Below are positions 16,646 to 24,600 of a DNA stretch of 39,410 nucleotides, in pieces; the stretch's first letter is position 1; each line of letters begins with the position of its first letter. The stretch spans positions 1 to 39,410 of the forward strand of contig JAUNLD010000024.1 of NCBI GenBank assembly GCA_030532425.1, given 5' to 3'. The notes under the pieces were generated by a model that saw only the letters and a program-made list of their open reading frames with translations, was not told the origin of the DNA and ran no database searches. Origin of the DNA: Lautropia sp. Lineage in GTDB: Bacteria; Pseudomonadota; Gammaproteobacteria; Burkholderiales; Burkholderiaceae_E. The position numbers were made by a program, and so were the translations under genes.

Positions 16646-17353
16646 ATGATCGAACATCGTCCTTTTGACAGCCTGGGTGGCGCTGACCACGGTTGGCTGG
16701 ATGCCAAACACCATTTCTCGTTTGCCGAGTACCAGGACCCGTCCCGGGTTCACTGGGGTTCGCTGCGGGTCTGGAACGATGACACCATCGCCCCGGGCAC
16801 CGGCTTCCCGCCGCACCCGCATGCCGACATGGAAATCATCACCTATGTCCGTGAGGGCGCCATCACCCACCAGGACAGCCTGGGCAACAAGGGCCGTACC
16901 GTTGCGGGTGACGTGCAGGTGATGAGTGCCGGCACCGGCATCCGTCACTCCGAATACAACCTGGAGCCCGGCACCACCCGGATCTTCCAGATCTGGATCC
17001 TGCCGGACCGTCAGGGCGAGAAGCCGTCCTGGGGTACCAAGCCCTTCCCGAAGCAGGACCGTTCGGGCAAGTTCATGACGCTGGCCAGCGGTATCGAGGG
17101 TGACGAGGATGCGTTGCCGATCCGTACCAATGCCCGTGTGCTGGGTGCCACCCTGAAGGCGGGTGAAACGGTCGAGTACCGGCTGGACAAGACCCGCTAT
17201 GCCTACCTGGTGCCGGCTACCGGCAAGGTCGAGGTCAATGGCCTGAAGCTGGAAGCCCGTGATGGCGCCGCCATCCATGACGAGGATGTCATCCGCATCA
17301 CCGCGAGCGAGGACGCCGAGCTGGTGATGGTGGACGCTGCCGCCCTCCACTGA
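16646..17353 (+). CDS. Pirin family protein (cupin, possible quercetinase)
   Basis: This is a bicupin of the pirin family (235 residues). The metal ligands known from human pirin occupy near-identical positions: His57 and His59 in FPPHPHADME, and His101 and Glu103 in GTGIRHSEYN. Some bacterial pirins show quercetin 2,3-dioxygenase activity, others modulate metabolism; the substrate here is not known. The ATG at 16646 follows GGAAGGAACG. It is followed by a YcaC-like hydrolase gene on the same strand, a pairing often seen in proteobacteria and often linked to a LysR regulator; no such regulator is in this window. Confidence 0.93.
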   Translation: MIEHRPFDSLGGADHGWLDAKHHFSFAEYQDPSRVHWGSLRVWNDDTIAPGTGFPPHPHADMEIITYVREGAITHQDSLGNKGRTVAGDVQVMSAGTGIRHSEYNLEPGTTRIFQIWILPDRQGEKPSWGTKPFPKQDRSGKFMTLASGIEGDEDALPIRTNARVLGATLKAGETVEYRLDKTRYAYLVPATGKVEVNGLKLEARDGAAIHDEDVIRITASEDAELVMVDAAALH

Positions 17354-17489
17354 GCCGCGCCCGACCAGGCGCAGCCCGGACTTCAGGCCGTCCGGCGCAT
17401 GCCGGCCGCCGCCGGTCCGGTCTGTCGCAGGGCATCGCACCGTCCGTGTCATGGTGCGAGACCTCGACCGGCCGGAGCGGATGGATCCG

Positions 17490-17515
17490 GTCAGTCCGCC
17501 CGCAGGCGGGCTGAC
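17490..17515 (+). other. Intergenic RNA hairpin between pirin and the YcaC-like gene
   Basis: GTCAGTCCGCC, loop CGCA, GGCGGGCTGAC forms an 11-pair stem with one G-U pair. A T-run (17531-17536) comes 15 bases later, so classic termination is unlikely. An RNA processing or stability element, or partial attenuation of the downstream gene, is possible. Confidence 0.35.
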
Positions 17516-17575
17516 GGGTTCCGGCAGGGGCCTGCACGTCCTTTTTTCCAACCTCCTCCTCTTAGGGAGCATTGC

Positions 17576-18262
17576 ATGTCCAAGCATTTCCTCGAACTGT
17601 TGACCCCGGAAAACAGCCAGCTGATCTTCATCGACCAGCAGCCGCAGATGGCTTTCGGTGTGCAGTCGATCGACCGTCAGGTCCTGAAGAACAATGTCGT
17701 GGCCCTGGCCAAGTCGGCCAAGATCTTCAACATCCCGACCACCATCACCACGGTCGAGACCGATGGCTTTTCGGGCAACACCTATCCCGAGCTGCTGGCT
17801 GTCTTCCCCGAGCACAAGCTGCTTGAGCGTACCTCGATGAACTCGTGGGATGACCAGAACGTGCGTGATGCACTGGCCGCCAACGGCCGCAAGAAGGTCA
17901 TCGTCTCGGGTCTGTGGACCGAAGTCTGCAACCTGACCTTCTCGCTGGATGCCATCCGCGAGGGCGGCTATGAGATCTACATGGTTGCCGACGCTTCGGG
18001 GGGCACCTCGGTCGAGGCCCACCAGTACGCGATGGAGCGGATGATGCAGGCCGGTGTCGTGCCGGTGACCTGGTTGCAGGTGCTGCTGGAGTGGCAGCGT
18101 GACTGGGCCCGCAAGGAGACCTATGAGGCCGTCACCGGTCTGGTGATGGAGCATGCCGGCGCCTATGGCATGGGCATCGACTACGCCGTGACCCACGTTC
18201 ACAAGGGACCGGCACGCGTCAAGGAAGCTGGCCGGATCGGTCCGAAGCCGGCGGCGCGCTGA
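17576..18262 (+). CDS. Isochorismatase-family cysteine hydrolase (YcaC-like)
   Basis: This is a cysteine hydrolase (228 residues) of the isochorismatase superfamily, closest in layout to YcaC. The predicted catalytic Asp20 lies in LIFIDQQPQMAFGV and the nucleophile Cys118 in VSGLWTEVCNLTF. The core is followed by a tail (HVHKGPARVKEAGRIG) beyond the usual domain. The ATG at 17576 has AGGGAGC upstream; longer readings begin inside the preceding intergenic region. Its substrate is unknown, as for YcaC itself. Position after pirin and before an amidohydrolase suggests a small catabolic or detoxifying unit. Confidence 0.9.
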   Translation: MSKHFLELLTPENSQLIFIDQQPQMAFGVQSIDRQVLKNNVVALAKSAKIFNIPTTITTVETDGFSGNTYPELLAVFPEHKLLERTSMNSWDDQNVRDALAANGRKKVIVSGLWTEVCNLTFSLDAIREGGYEIYMVADASGGTSVEAHQYAMERMMQAGVVPVTWLQVLLEWQRDWARKETYEAVTGLVMEHAGAYGMGIDYAVTHVHKGPARVKEAGRIGPKPAAR

Positions 18263-18428
18263 GGCCGGGGCACGGATCACGCCGATCCGTGCCACCCGCA
18301 TGAAGAATGCCAGGCCGTGATTGAGCGGTCCTGGCCCCGCGTCCCGGGCAGCCGCAGGCATGCGCTGCCCGGGACGTTTGCCATGCAGGAACCCCGTTCC
18401 TGACGACTTTCTTTGGAGCAAGACAGCG

Positions 18429-20324
18429 GTGGCCAGTCAGAATCCCCAGATCATTTTCCACAACGCCCGCATCACCACCCTCGACCGCAGCAACCCGCAG
18501 GCCGAGGCCGTTGCCATCCGGGATGGCAAGTTCGTGGCGGTGGGCAGCAATGAAGACGTCATGGCGCTGGCCGGACAGGAGACCCGGGTGGTCGACCTGA
18601 AGGGGCGCTCGGTGCTGCCCGGCCTGTTCGACAACCACACCCATGTGGTGCGCGGTGGCCTGAACTACAACCTCGAACTCCGCTGGGACGGCGTGCGCTC
18701 GCTGGCCGATGCGCTCGAGATGCTGCGCCAGCAGGTGGCGATCACGCCGGCCCCGCAATGGGTGCGGGTGGTCGGCGGCTTTTCCGAGCATCAGTTCGTC
18801 GAGAAGCGGCTGCCGACGCTTGAAGAGATCAACGCGATCGCACCGGACACGCCGGTGTTCATCCTGCACCTCTATGATCGTGCGCTGCTCAACGGGGCGG
18901 CACTGCGGGCGGTGGGGTACACGCGCGATACACCCGAGCCGCCAGGAGGCGAGATCACGCGCGATGCCCAGGGCAACCCGACCGGTCTGCTGCTGGCCAA
19001 GCCGAATGCGATGATCCTGTATTCGACGCTGGCGCGTGGCCCGAAGCTGCCCTTCGATTACCAGGTCAATTCCACCCGGCATTTCATGCGTGAGCTGAAC
19101 CGCCTGGGGGTGACCGGCGTGATCGATGCCGGCGGAGGCTTCCAGAATTACCCGGATGACTATGCCGTCATCCAGAAGCTGGCTGATGAGAAACAGCTGA
19201 CGGTGCGCATTGCCTACAACCTCTTCACCCAGAAGCCCAAGGAAGAGAAGGAAGACTTCCTGCGCTGGACCTCGTCGGTGACCTACAAGCAGGGTGATGA
19301 TTACTTCCGCCACAACGGGGCGGGTGAGATGCTTGTGTTTTCGGCGGCCGATTTCGAGGATTTCCGTCAGCCGCGTCCGGACATGCCGCCCGAGATGGAA
19401 GGCGATCTGGAGGAGGTGGTGCGCATCCTGGCCGAGAACCGCTGGCCATGGCGTCTGCACGCCACCTATGACGAGACCATCTCGCGTGCCCTCGATGTCT
19501 TCGAGAAGGTGAACCGTGACATCCCGCTGGCGGGCATCAACTGGTTCTTCGACCACGCCGAGACGATCTCGCAGCGTTCGATCGACCGGGTGGCGGCATT
19601 GGGCGGTGGTGTCGCCGTGCAGCACCGGATGGCCTATCAGGGTGAGTACTTCGTGGAACGCTATGGCATGCAGGCCGCGGCTGCCACGCCACCGGTCCGG
19701 CGGATGCTGGAGAGCGGCGTGCCGGTGTCGGCCGGTACCGATGCCACCCGGGTGGCTTCGTACAACCCGTGGGTATCGCTGTCCTGGCTGGTGACCGGCC
19801 GCACGCTGGGTGGGCTGCCGCTCTATCCGCAGGCCAATCTGCTCGATCGCGAGACGGCCCTGCGCATGTGGACCGAGAAGGTGGCCTGGTTCTCGAACGA
19901 GGAAGGCCGGCGCGGCCGCATCGAGGTCGGCCAGTTTGCCGACATGATCGTGCCGAGCAAGGACTACTTCAGCGTGCCCGAGGACGAGATCGCCTTCCTG
20001 ACCGCCGACCTGACGGTGGTGGGCGGACGGATCGTCTATGGGGCCGGTGCCTTTGCGCCGCTCGACGACAACCCGCTGCCGCCGGCGATGCCGGACTGGT
20101 CGCCGGTCAACCGCTTCAAGGGCTATGCCGCCTGGGGTGAGCCGGAAGGCGCGGGGCGTCACTCGCTGGCGCCGCACCGTTATCAGCCGGTGGCCGCCTG
20201 CAGCTGTGACAGCGCCTGCGGCCTGCACGGGCATGCCCATGCCCGCGCCTGGGGCAGCAACCTGCCGGTCGATGACCTGAAAGGCTTCTTCGGTGCACTG
20301 GGCTGCTCGTGCTGGGCGGTCTGA
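18429..20324 (+). CDS. YtcJ-like metal-dependent amidohydrolase with Cys/His-rich tail
   Basis: This is an amidohydrolase-superfamily enzyme (631 residues) of the YtcJ/LAF3 type. The metal motif NHTHVVRGG (HxH) follows VLPGLFD, DHAE lies in the barrel, and the conserved late Asp is in SAGTDATRVASYNPW. The substrate is unknown. The C-terminus carries an unusual tail, CSCDSACGLHGHAHARAW (591-608), and ends GCSCWAV, which looks suited to metal binding. The probable start is GTG at 18429, with GGAGCAAG upstream and the sequence MASQNPQIIFHNARITTLD. It follows the YcaC-like gene after about 165 bases, and an MFS gene follows 11 bases after its stop. Confidence 0.88.
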   Translation: MASQNPQIIFHNARITTLDRSNPQAEAVAIRDGKFVAVGSNEDVMALAGQETRVVDLKGRSVLPGLFDNHTHVVRGGLNYNLELRWDGVRSLADALEMLRQQVAITPAPQWVRVVGGFSEHQFVEKRLPTLEEINAIAPDTPVFILHLYDRALLNGAALRAVGYTRDTPEPPGGEITRDAQGNPTGLLLAKPNAMILYSTLARGPKLPFDYQVNSTRHFMRELNRLGVTGVIDAGGGFQNYPDDYAVIQKLADEKQLTVRIAYNLFTQKPKEEKEDFLRWTSSVTYKQGDDYFRHNGAGEMLVFSAADFEDFRQPRPDMPPEMEGDLEEVVRILAENRWPWRLHATYDETISRALDVFEKVNRDIPLAGINWFFDHAETISQRSIDRVAALGGGVAVQHRMAYQGEYFVERYGMQAAAATPPVRRMLESGVPVSAGTDATRVASYNPWVSLSWLVTGRTLGGLPLYPQANLLDRETALRMWTEKVAWFSNEEGRRGRIEVGQFADMIVPSKDYFSVPEDEIAFLTADLTVVGGRIVYGAGAFAPLDDNPLPPAMPDWSPVNRFKGYAAWGEPEGAGRHSLAPHRYQPVAACSCDSACGLHGHAHARAWGSNLPVDDLKGFFGALGCSCWAV

Positions 20325-20335
20325 GGGAGATGAAG

Positions 20336-22006
20336 ATGTCCGAACGAGATCAAGCGTCCGGGGCCGGGGCGACGGCACCCCCACCGCCACCGGTGAGCAA
20401 CTTCGCCCCCTTGCGTCAGCGGCTGTTCGCCGTGTTGTGGCTGGCCACGCTGGTCGGCAACACCGGCAGCTTCCTGCGTGATGTGGCCAGCAGCTGGCTG
20501 ATTACCGACCTGTCCAGCTCACCGGCCGCGGTGGCGCTGGCCCAGGCGGCAGCCAGCCTGCCGGTCTTCCTGCTGGCCATTCCGGCTGGGGTGATGGCCG
20601 ACATCCTCGACCGTCGCCGTTTCCTGATCGGCATCCAGCTGTTGCTGGCCGGGGTCAGCCTCTGCCTGATGCTGCTGTCGATGGCCGGTGCCCATTCGGT
20701 GGCAACGCTGGTCGGGCTGACCTTCGTCGGTGGTATCGGAGCGGCGCTGATGGGGCCAACCTGGCAGGCGATCGTGCCGGAACTGGTCGATCGCCAGCAC
20801 CTGCGCAGTGCCGTCGCGCTCAATTCGCTGGGCATCAACATCGCCCGCGCGGTGGGCCCGGCGCTGGGCGGCCTGGCCCTGGCCAGTCTGGGGGCTGCCT
20901 TCACCTACGGCATGGACGTGCTCAGCTATGCCTTCGTGATCGCGGCGCTGCTGTGGTGGAAGCGTCCGGCTGCCGAAGCCGATGCGCTGGCCGAACGCTT
21001 CCCCGGTGCTTTCCGGGCCGGTCTGCGCTATGCCCGCGCCAGTCGTGAACTGCATGTGGTGCTGTTCCGTGCCTTCCTGTTTTTTGCGATGGCCAGCTCG
21101 GTCTGGGCGCTGCTGCCGCTGGTGGCACGTCAGGTGCTGAACGGTGGTCCGGGCTTCTACGGGGTGCTGCTTGGTGCCGTCGGTGCGGGAGCCATCGTCG
21201 GGGCGGTGCTGTTGCCCCGGTTGCGCAACCGCCTGGGCAACGATGGCCTGATGCTGGCGGCCGCACTCAGTTCGGCCGTGGTGATGGTCTTCCTGGCGTC
21301 GGCGCCCCCGCAGTGGGCCGCCGTGGCCGCCCTGCTGTTGCTGGGGGCTGCCTGGATCACCGCGCTTACCACGCTCAACAGTGTGGCGCAGGGCATCCTG
21401 CCCAACTGGGTGCGCGGCCGCTCGCTGGCGGTGTACCTGACGGTCTTCAATGGCGCGATGGCGCTGGGGAGTCTGGGCTGGGGGGCCGTGGCACAGGGCA
21501 TCGGTGTGCCGATGACGCTGGTCTGTGCGGCCGTGGCCCTGTCGCTGGTGGGGCTGCTGGCTCACCGGATCAAGTTGCCCCGCGGCGAGTCGGACCTGCG
21601 TCCGTCGAATCACTGGCCCGAGCCGCTGGTGGCCGAGCAGGTGGCCAACGACCGGGGACCGGTCCTGATCCACATCGAGTACCGTGTGGCACCGGAAGAC
21701 CGTGCTGCCTTTCTGGCTGCCGTGCACCGGCTGGCTCCTTCCCGGCGACGTGATGGGGCCTATGCCTGGGGTGTGGCCGAAGACACGGCCGAACCGGGGC
21801 TGTTCCTCGAATGGTTCCAGGTGGAGTCGTGGGCCGAGCACCTGCGTCAGCATCGCCGGGTCAGCATGACCGATGCCGACCTGCAGGCCGAGGTGCAGCG
21901 CTTCCACCGTGGCGAAGGCAAGCCGGTGGTGCGGCACTATCTGGGTGACGTGCCGGAAAGCCCGGCTGTGCGGCAGGAATCGGACAGCGGCACCGCGTCG
22001 GCATGA
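20336..22006 (+). CDS. MFS exporter of the EntS/MFS_3 family
   Basis: This is an inner-membrane major-facilitator transporter (556 residues) with about twelve helices, resembling the enterobactin-exporter (EntS)-like MFS_3 family. Typical sequences are WLATLVGNTGSFLRDVASSW in helix 1 and the loop GVMADILDRRRFLIG. After the last helix (about residue 410) a soluble domain of roughly 100 residues follows, including IEYRVAPEDRAAFLAAVHRL, similar to antibiotic-monooxygenase-like domains; such tails are usual for this family. The ATG at 20336 follows GAGGGAG with good spacing and lies 11 bases after the amidohydrolase stop, so the two are co-transcribed. The cargo is unknown. Confidence 0.9.
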   Translation: MSERDQASGAGATAPPPPPVSNFAPLRQRLFAVLWLATLVGNTGSFLRDVASSWLITDLSSSPAAVALAQAAASLPVFLLAIPAGVMADILDRRRFLIGIQLLLAGVSLCLMLLSMAGAHSVATLVGLTFVGGIGAALMGPTWQAIVPELVDRQHLRSAVALNSLGINIARAVGPALGGLALASLGAAFTYGMDVLSYAFVIAALLWWKRPAAEADALAERFPGAFRAGLRYARASRELHVVLFRAFLFFAMASSVWALLPLVARQVLNGGPGFYGVLLGAVGAGAIVGAVLLPRLRNRLGNDGLMLAAALSSAVVMVFLASAPPQWAAVAALLLLGAAWITALTTLNSVAQGILPNWVRGRSLAVYLTVFNGAMALGSLGWGAVAQGIGVPMTLVCAAVALSLVGLLAHRIKLPRGESDLRPSNHWPEPLVAEQVANDRGPVLIHIEYRVAPEDRAAFLAAVHRLAPSRRRDGAYAWGVAEDTAEPGLFLEWFQVESWAEHLRQHRRVSMTDADLQAEVQRFHRGEGKPVVRHYLGDVPESPAVRQESDSGTASA

Positions 22007-22032
22007 CGGATGGCGGCCGAGGTCGCTATCAT

Positions 22033-22319
22033 GCCCGGGTTGGTGCCTGCCTGGCTGCTCTGGCCAGGCGGTTGAACGGGAACCAGGGAGATGCGGGCTG
22101 CCGTGACCGGACACGCATGCCCCTGCGCCTTCATGGCGCAGGGGCTGGCGCGGTCTGCAGCCTGCTCCAGCCTGGGCTGCCCCCGCAACGGTAAGCGGAC
22201 CGGCTGGTGCGTGGCCTGAGGCTGCCGCCGGCCGCGAGGGTGCCTGCAGCCACTGGGCCTGCCCGGCCTGGGAAGGCGGTGCCCTCGACATCCGTCAGCC
22301 CGGATACCGGCCAACGGGC
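22033..22319 (+). ncRNA. Cobalamin riboswitch upstream of btuB
   Basis: The leader contains the conserved cobalamin aptamer blocks in order: GTTGAACGGGAACCAGGG, GCCCCCGCAACGGTAAGC, CCACTGGGCCTGCC with GGGAAGGC, and the closing CAGCCCGGATACCGGCC. The ends pair as a P1 stem: GCCC..GTTGG at 22033-22043 with CCAACGGGC at 22311-22319. It lies about 195 bases before the btuB start, the expected place for B12-dependent shut-off of B12 uptake. Confidence 0.93.
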
Positions 22320-22377
22320 GGATCGGCTGCCGGCCCTGTGTGCCGTGCCCGGATGCGCCGTGCCTGTCCTGCCGATT

Positions 22378-22397
22378 CCGCTGGTGCTGGCCAGCGG
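22378..22397 (+). promoter_or_regulatory. Hairpin downstream of the B12 aptamer, candidate expression platform
   Basis: CCGCTGG, loop TGCTGG, CCAGCGG forms a perfect seven-pair stem between the aptamer and btuB. No T-run follows, so if it takes part in switching it would act through alternative pairing or translation rather than as an intrinsic terminator. Confidence 0.35.
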
Positions 22398-22514
22398 CTG
22401 CTTCAGCGGGTGGGTGCAGGGCTCCGGACACGGACAACAGGACATGGGCACTGATCCATGTCGTGCCCTGCCGCGGGGAAGCGGCCGGGCGCATCCGTCT
22501 TCATGGACGTCGCA

Positions 22515-24440
22515 ATGAATTTCCCTTTTCCCTTTTCTCGTCGCCGCACGGCCTGTGCGGTGTTGATGGTGTTCGGCCTGCCCACGGTGGCCCTGGCGCA
22601 GGGGGATGCCGCCTGGCGCCACCCGGCGTCGCCCTCGCCCGAGCGGCTGGATGATGTCGTGGTCACGGCCACCCGCATGCCGCAGCCGCTGCACGAGCTG
22701 GCCGGTGATGTGGTGGTGCTGGATGGGCGTGCCTTGCAGCAGGCCGGCGTGGCGTCGGTGGAGGACGCCCTGCGTCAGCAGGCAGGGTTGCAGCTGGCGC
22801 GCAATGGCGGGCCCGGGCAGAGTGCCGGCTATTTCCTGCGGGGTTCCGCCAGCAGTGGCACGGTGGTGCTCGTCGACGGCGTGCGGGTGGGGTCGGCCAC
22901 GTTGGGGCAATTCGATTTCTCCTCCTTGTCCCTGTCGCAGGTCGAGCGCATCGAGGTGGTGCGTGGCCCGGCCTCCAGCCTCTATGGTGCCGATGCCGTC
23001 GGTGGCGTCATCCAGATCATCACCCGCCGTGGTCGTGCCGGCCCGCCCCGCTGGACGGGCAGCCTGGCGCTGGGGGGATATCGCTCGGCCGATGGCGATC
23101 TGGGCGTCTCGGGGGGGCATGGCCCTGTCGACTATGCGCTGAGCGTGGCGCATGAGCGCAGTCGTGGCCTGTCGGTGGTGCGGCCCGGTGGCACGCAGCA
23201 GGCCAGCGAAAACCCCGACCGTGACGGTTTCCGGCGTACGGTGGGTACCTTCAATCTGGGCTATTCGCCTGCCAGCGGTCATCGCCTGGGCCTGCTGGCC
23301 AGCCAGAGCAGGCTCGATGCCAAGTACGATGCTGCCGAATATCCGCCACCGGATTTTGTGGCCGATGCCTCGCCCGATTTCCACAATCGTCTCGACACCA
23401 CGGTACTGGCGCTTGATTACGCCGGGCGCCTGCGAGAGGGCTGGCAGACGCAGCTGAAGCTGTCGGAAAGCCGGGACGAGTCGGACAGCGGCGGCCGGAC
23501 GGTGGCGCATTACCAGACGACGCGCCGCCAGCTGGGCTGGCAGAACACGCTGCACCTGGCGGCGGGGCAGCAGCTGTTGCTGGCGCTGGAGCATCTGAGT
23601 GAGGAGGCAGAAACCTCCTCTTATACCCAGGCCCACGACCGGACCAACAAGGCGCTGGTGGCGGGCTATGGCGGGCGTTTCGGGCCGCTGGCCGTGCAGG
23701 CCAGCCTGCGGCGGGATGACAACAGCGCCTACGGGCACAACACGACCGGCAATCTGGGGGGCAATCTGGCGCTGGGCGGGCACTGGACGGTGCGTGTGCT
23801 GGCGGGGACGAGCTTTCGGGCGCCCACCTTCAACGATCTGTACTTCCCCGGCTATGGGGTGAGCACGCTTCGGCCGGAGCGGGGGCGCAGTGCCGAACTG
23901 GGCATGGGCTGGCAGGCTGGTGAGCACGATGCCAGCCTGAGCGTCTATCGCAACAAGGTTCGTGACCTGATCGGTTATGACCCCGACAGTACGGGGACCA
24001 CCTGCCCGCCGGGGCATTTCGGCTGCGCTGCCAACACCAGCCGGGCCACCTTGCAGGGCGCCACCCTGGCAGGCAGCACCCGCTGGCAGGGGTGGCAGCT
24101 GCGCGCCAGTCTTGATCTGCTGGATGCCACCGATGATGAAACCGGGCAGCGCCTGAACCGGCGGGCTGCCCGTCAGGGCAGTGTCTCGGTGGATCGTGAC
24201 ACCGGGGTCTGGCGTGCAGGGGCGACGCTGACCAGTGTCGGTTCGCGGCCGGATGGCACGGTACGGCTGGGTGGTTACACGGTACTGGACCTGCGTGCCG
24301 GCTGGCGCCTCGATCAGCACTGGTGGCTGGAGAGCCGACTGCTGAATGCCGCCGACCGTGACATCGAGCCGGTGGCGGGCTATCGCGATCTTGGGCGGCA
24401 GTTCTGGCTGGGCGTGCGCTGGGTGCCGGCCGGCGCCTGA
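22515..24440 (+). CDS. btuB: TonB-dependent vitamin B12 receptor BtuB
   Basis: This is an outer-membrane TonB-dependent transporter (641 residues) for cobalamins. A signal peptide (NFPFPFSRRRTACAVLMVFG, to about residue 29) is followed by the TonB box region DDVVVTATRMPQ. The plug domain contains YFLRGSASSGTVVLVDGVRV and IEVVRGPASSLYGADAVGG, close to BtuB. The C-terminal barrel ends RQFWLGVRWVPAGA, without the usual terminal aromatic residue. The ATG at 22515 has a weak GGA upstream; an ATG at 22503 is equally in frame. The cobalamin riboswitch upstream fixes the substrate class. No btuCDF genes are seen nearby. Confidence 0.93.
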   Translation: MNFPFPFSRRRTACAVLMVFGLPTVALAQGDAAWRHPASPSPERLDDVVVTATRMPQPLHELAGDVVVLDGRALQQAGVASVEDALRQQAGLQLARNGGPGQSAGYFLRGSASSGTVVLVDGVRVGSATLGQFDFSSLSLSQVERIEVVRGPASSLYGADAVGGVIQIITRRGRAGPPRWTGSLALGGYRSADGDLGVSGGHGPVDYALSVAHERSRGLSVVRPGGTQQASENPDRDGFRRTVGTFNLGYSPASGHRLGLLASQSRLDAKYDAAEYPPPDFVADASPDFHNRLDTTVLALDYAGRLREGWQTQLKLSESRDESDSGGRTVAHYQTTRRQLGWQNTLHLAAGQQLLLALEHLSEEAETSSYTQAHDRTNKALVAGYGGRFGPLAVQASLRRDDNSAYGHNTTGNLGGNLALGGHWTVRVLAGTSFRAPTFNDLYFPGYGVSTLRPERGRSAELGMGWQAGEHDASLSVYRNKVRDLIGYDPDSTGTTCPPGHFGCAANTSRATLQGATLAGSTRWQGWQLRASLDLLDATDDETGQRLNRRAARQGSVSVDRDTGVWRAGATLTSVGSRPDGTVRLGGYTVLDLRAGWRLDQHWWLESRLLNAADRDIEPVAGYRDLGRQFWLGVRWVPAGA

Positions 24441-24600
24441 TGTCTCGTGGCGCCTGATGTTGCACGGTGCCTGAAGGGGTTGCCGGGCAGGTCTGGAGTA
24501 TGGGCCGGCCCGGCATGCCGCCTGGCGGAGTTGTGGCTCAACCGGCATGCCGCCCGGAGGCGCGGTGGCTCAGGCGGCGGATAGCCGGAAAACCTGAGCC

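Noticed and set aside
21640-22006. C-terminal monooxygenase-like domain of the MFS protein as a novel fusion
   Set aside because: Such a soluble tail is a regular part of this MFS family, so it is not unusual.
22131-24548. 805-codon open frame on the minus strand
   Set aside because: It is antisense to the cobalamin riboswitch and btuB; no recognisable domain.
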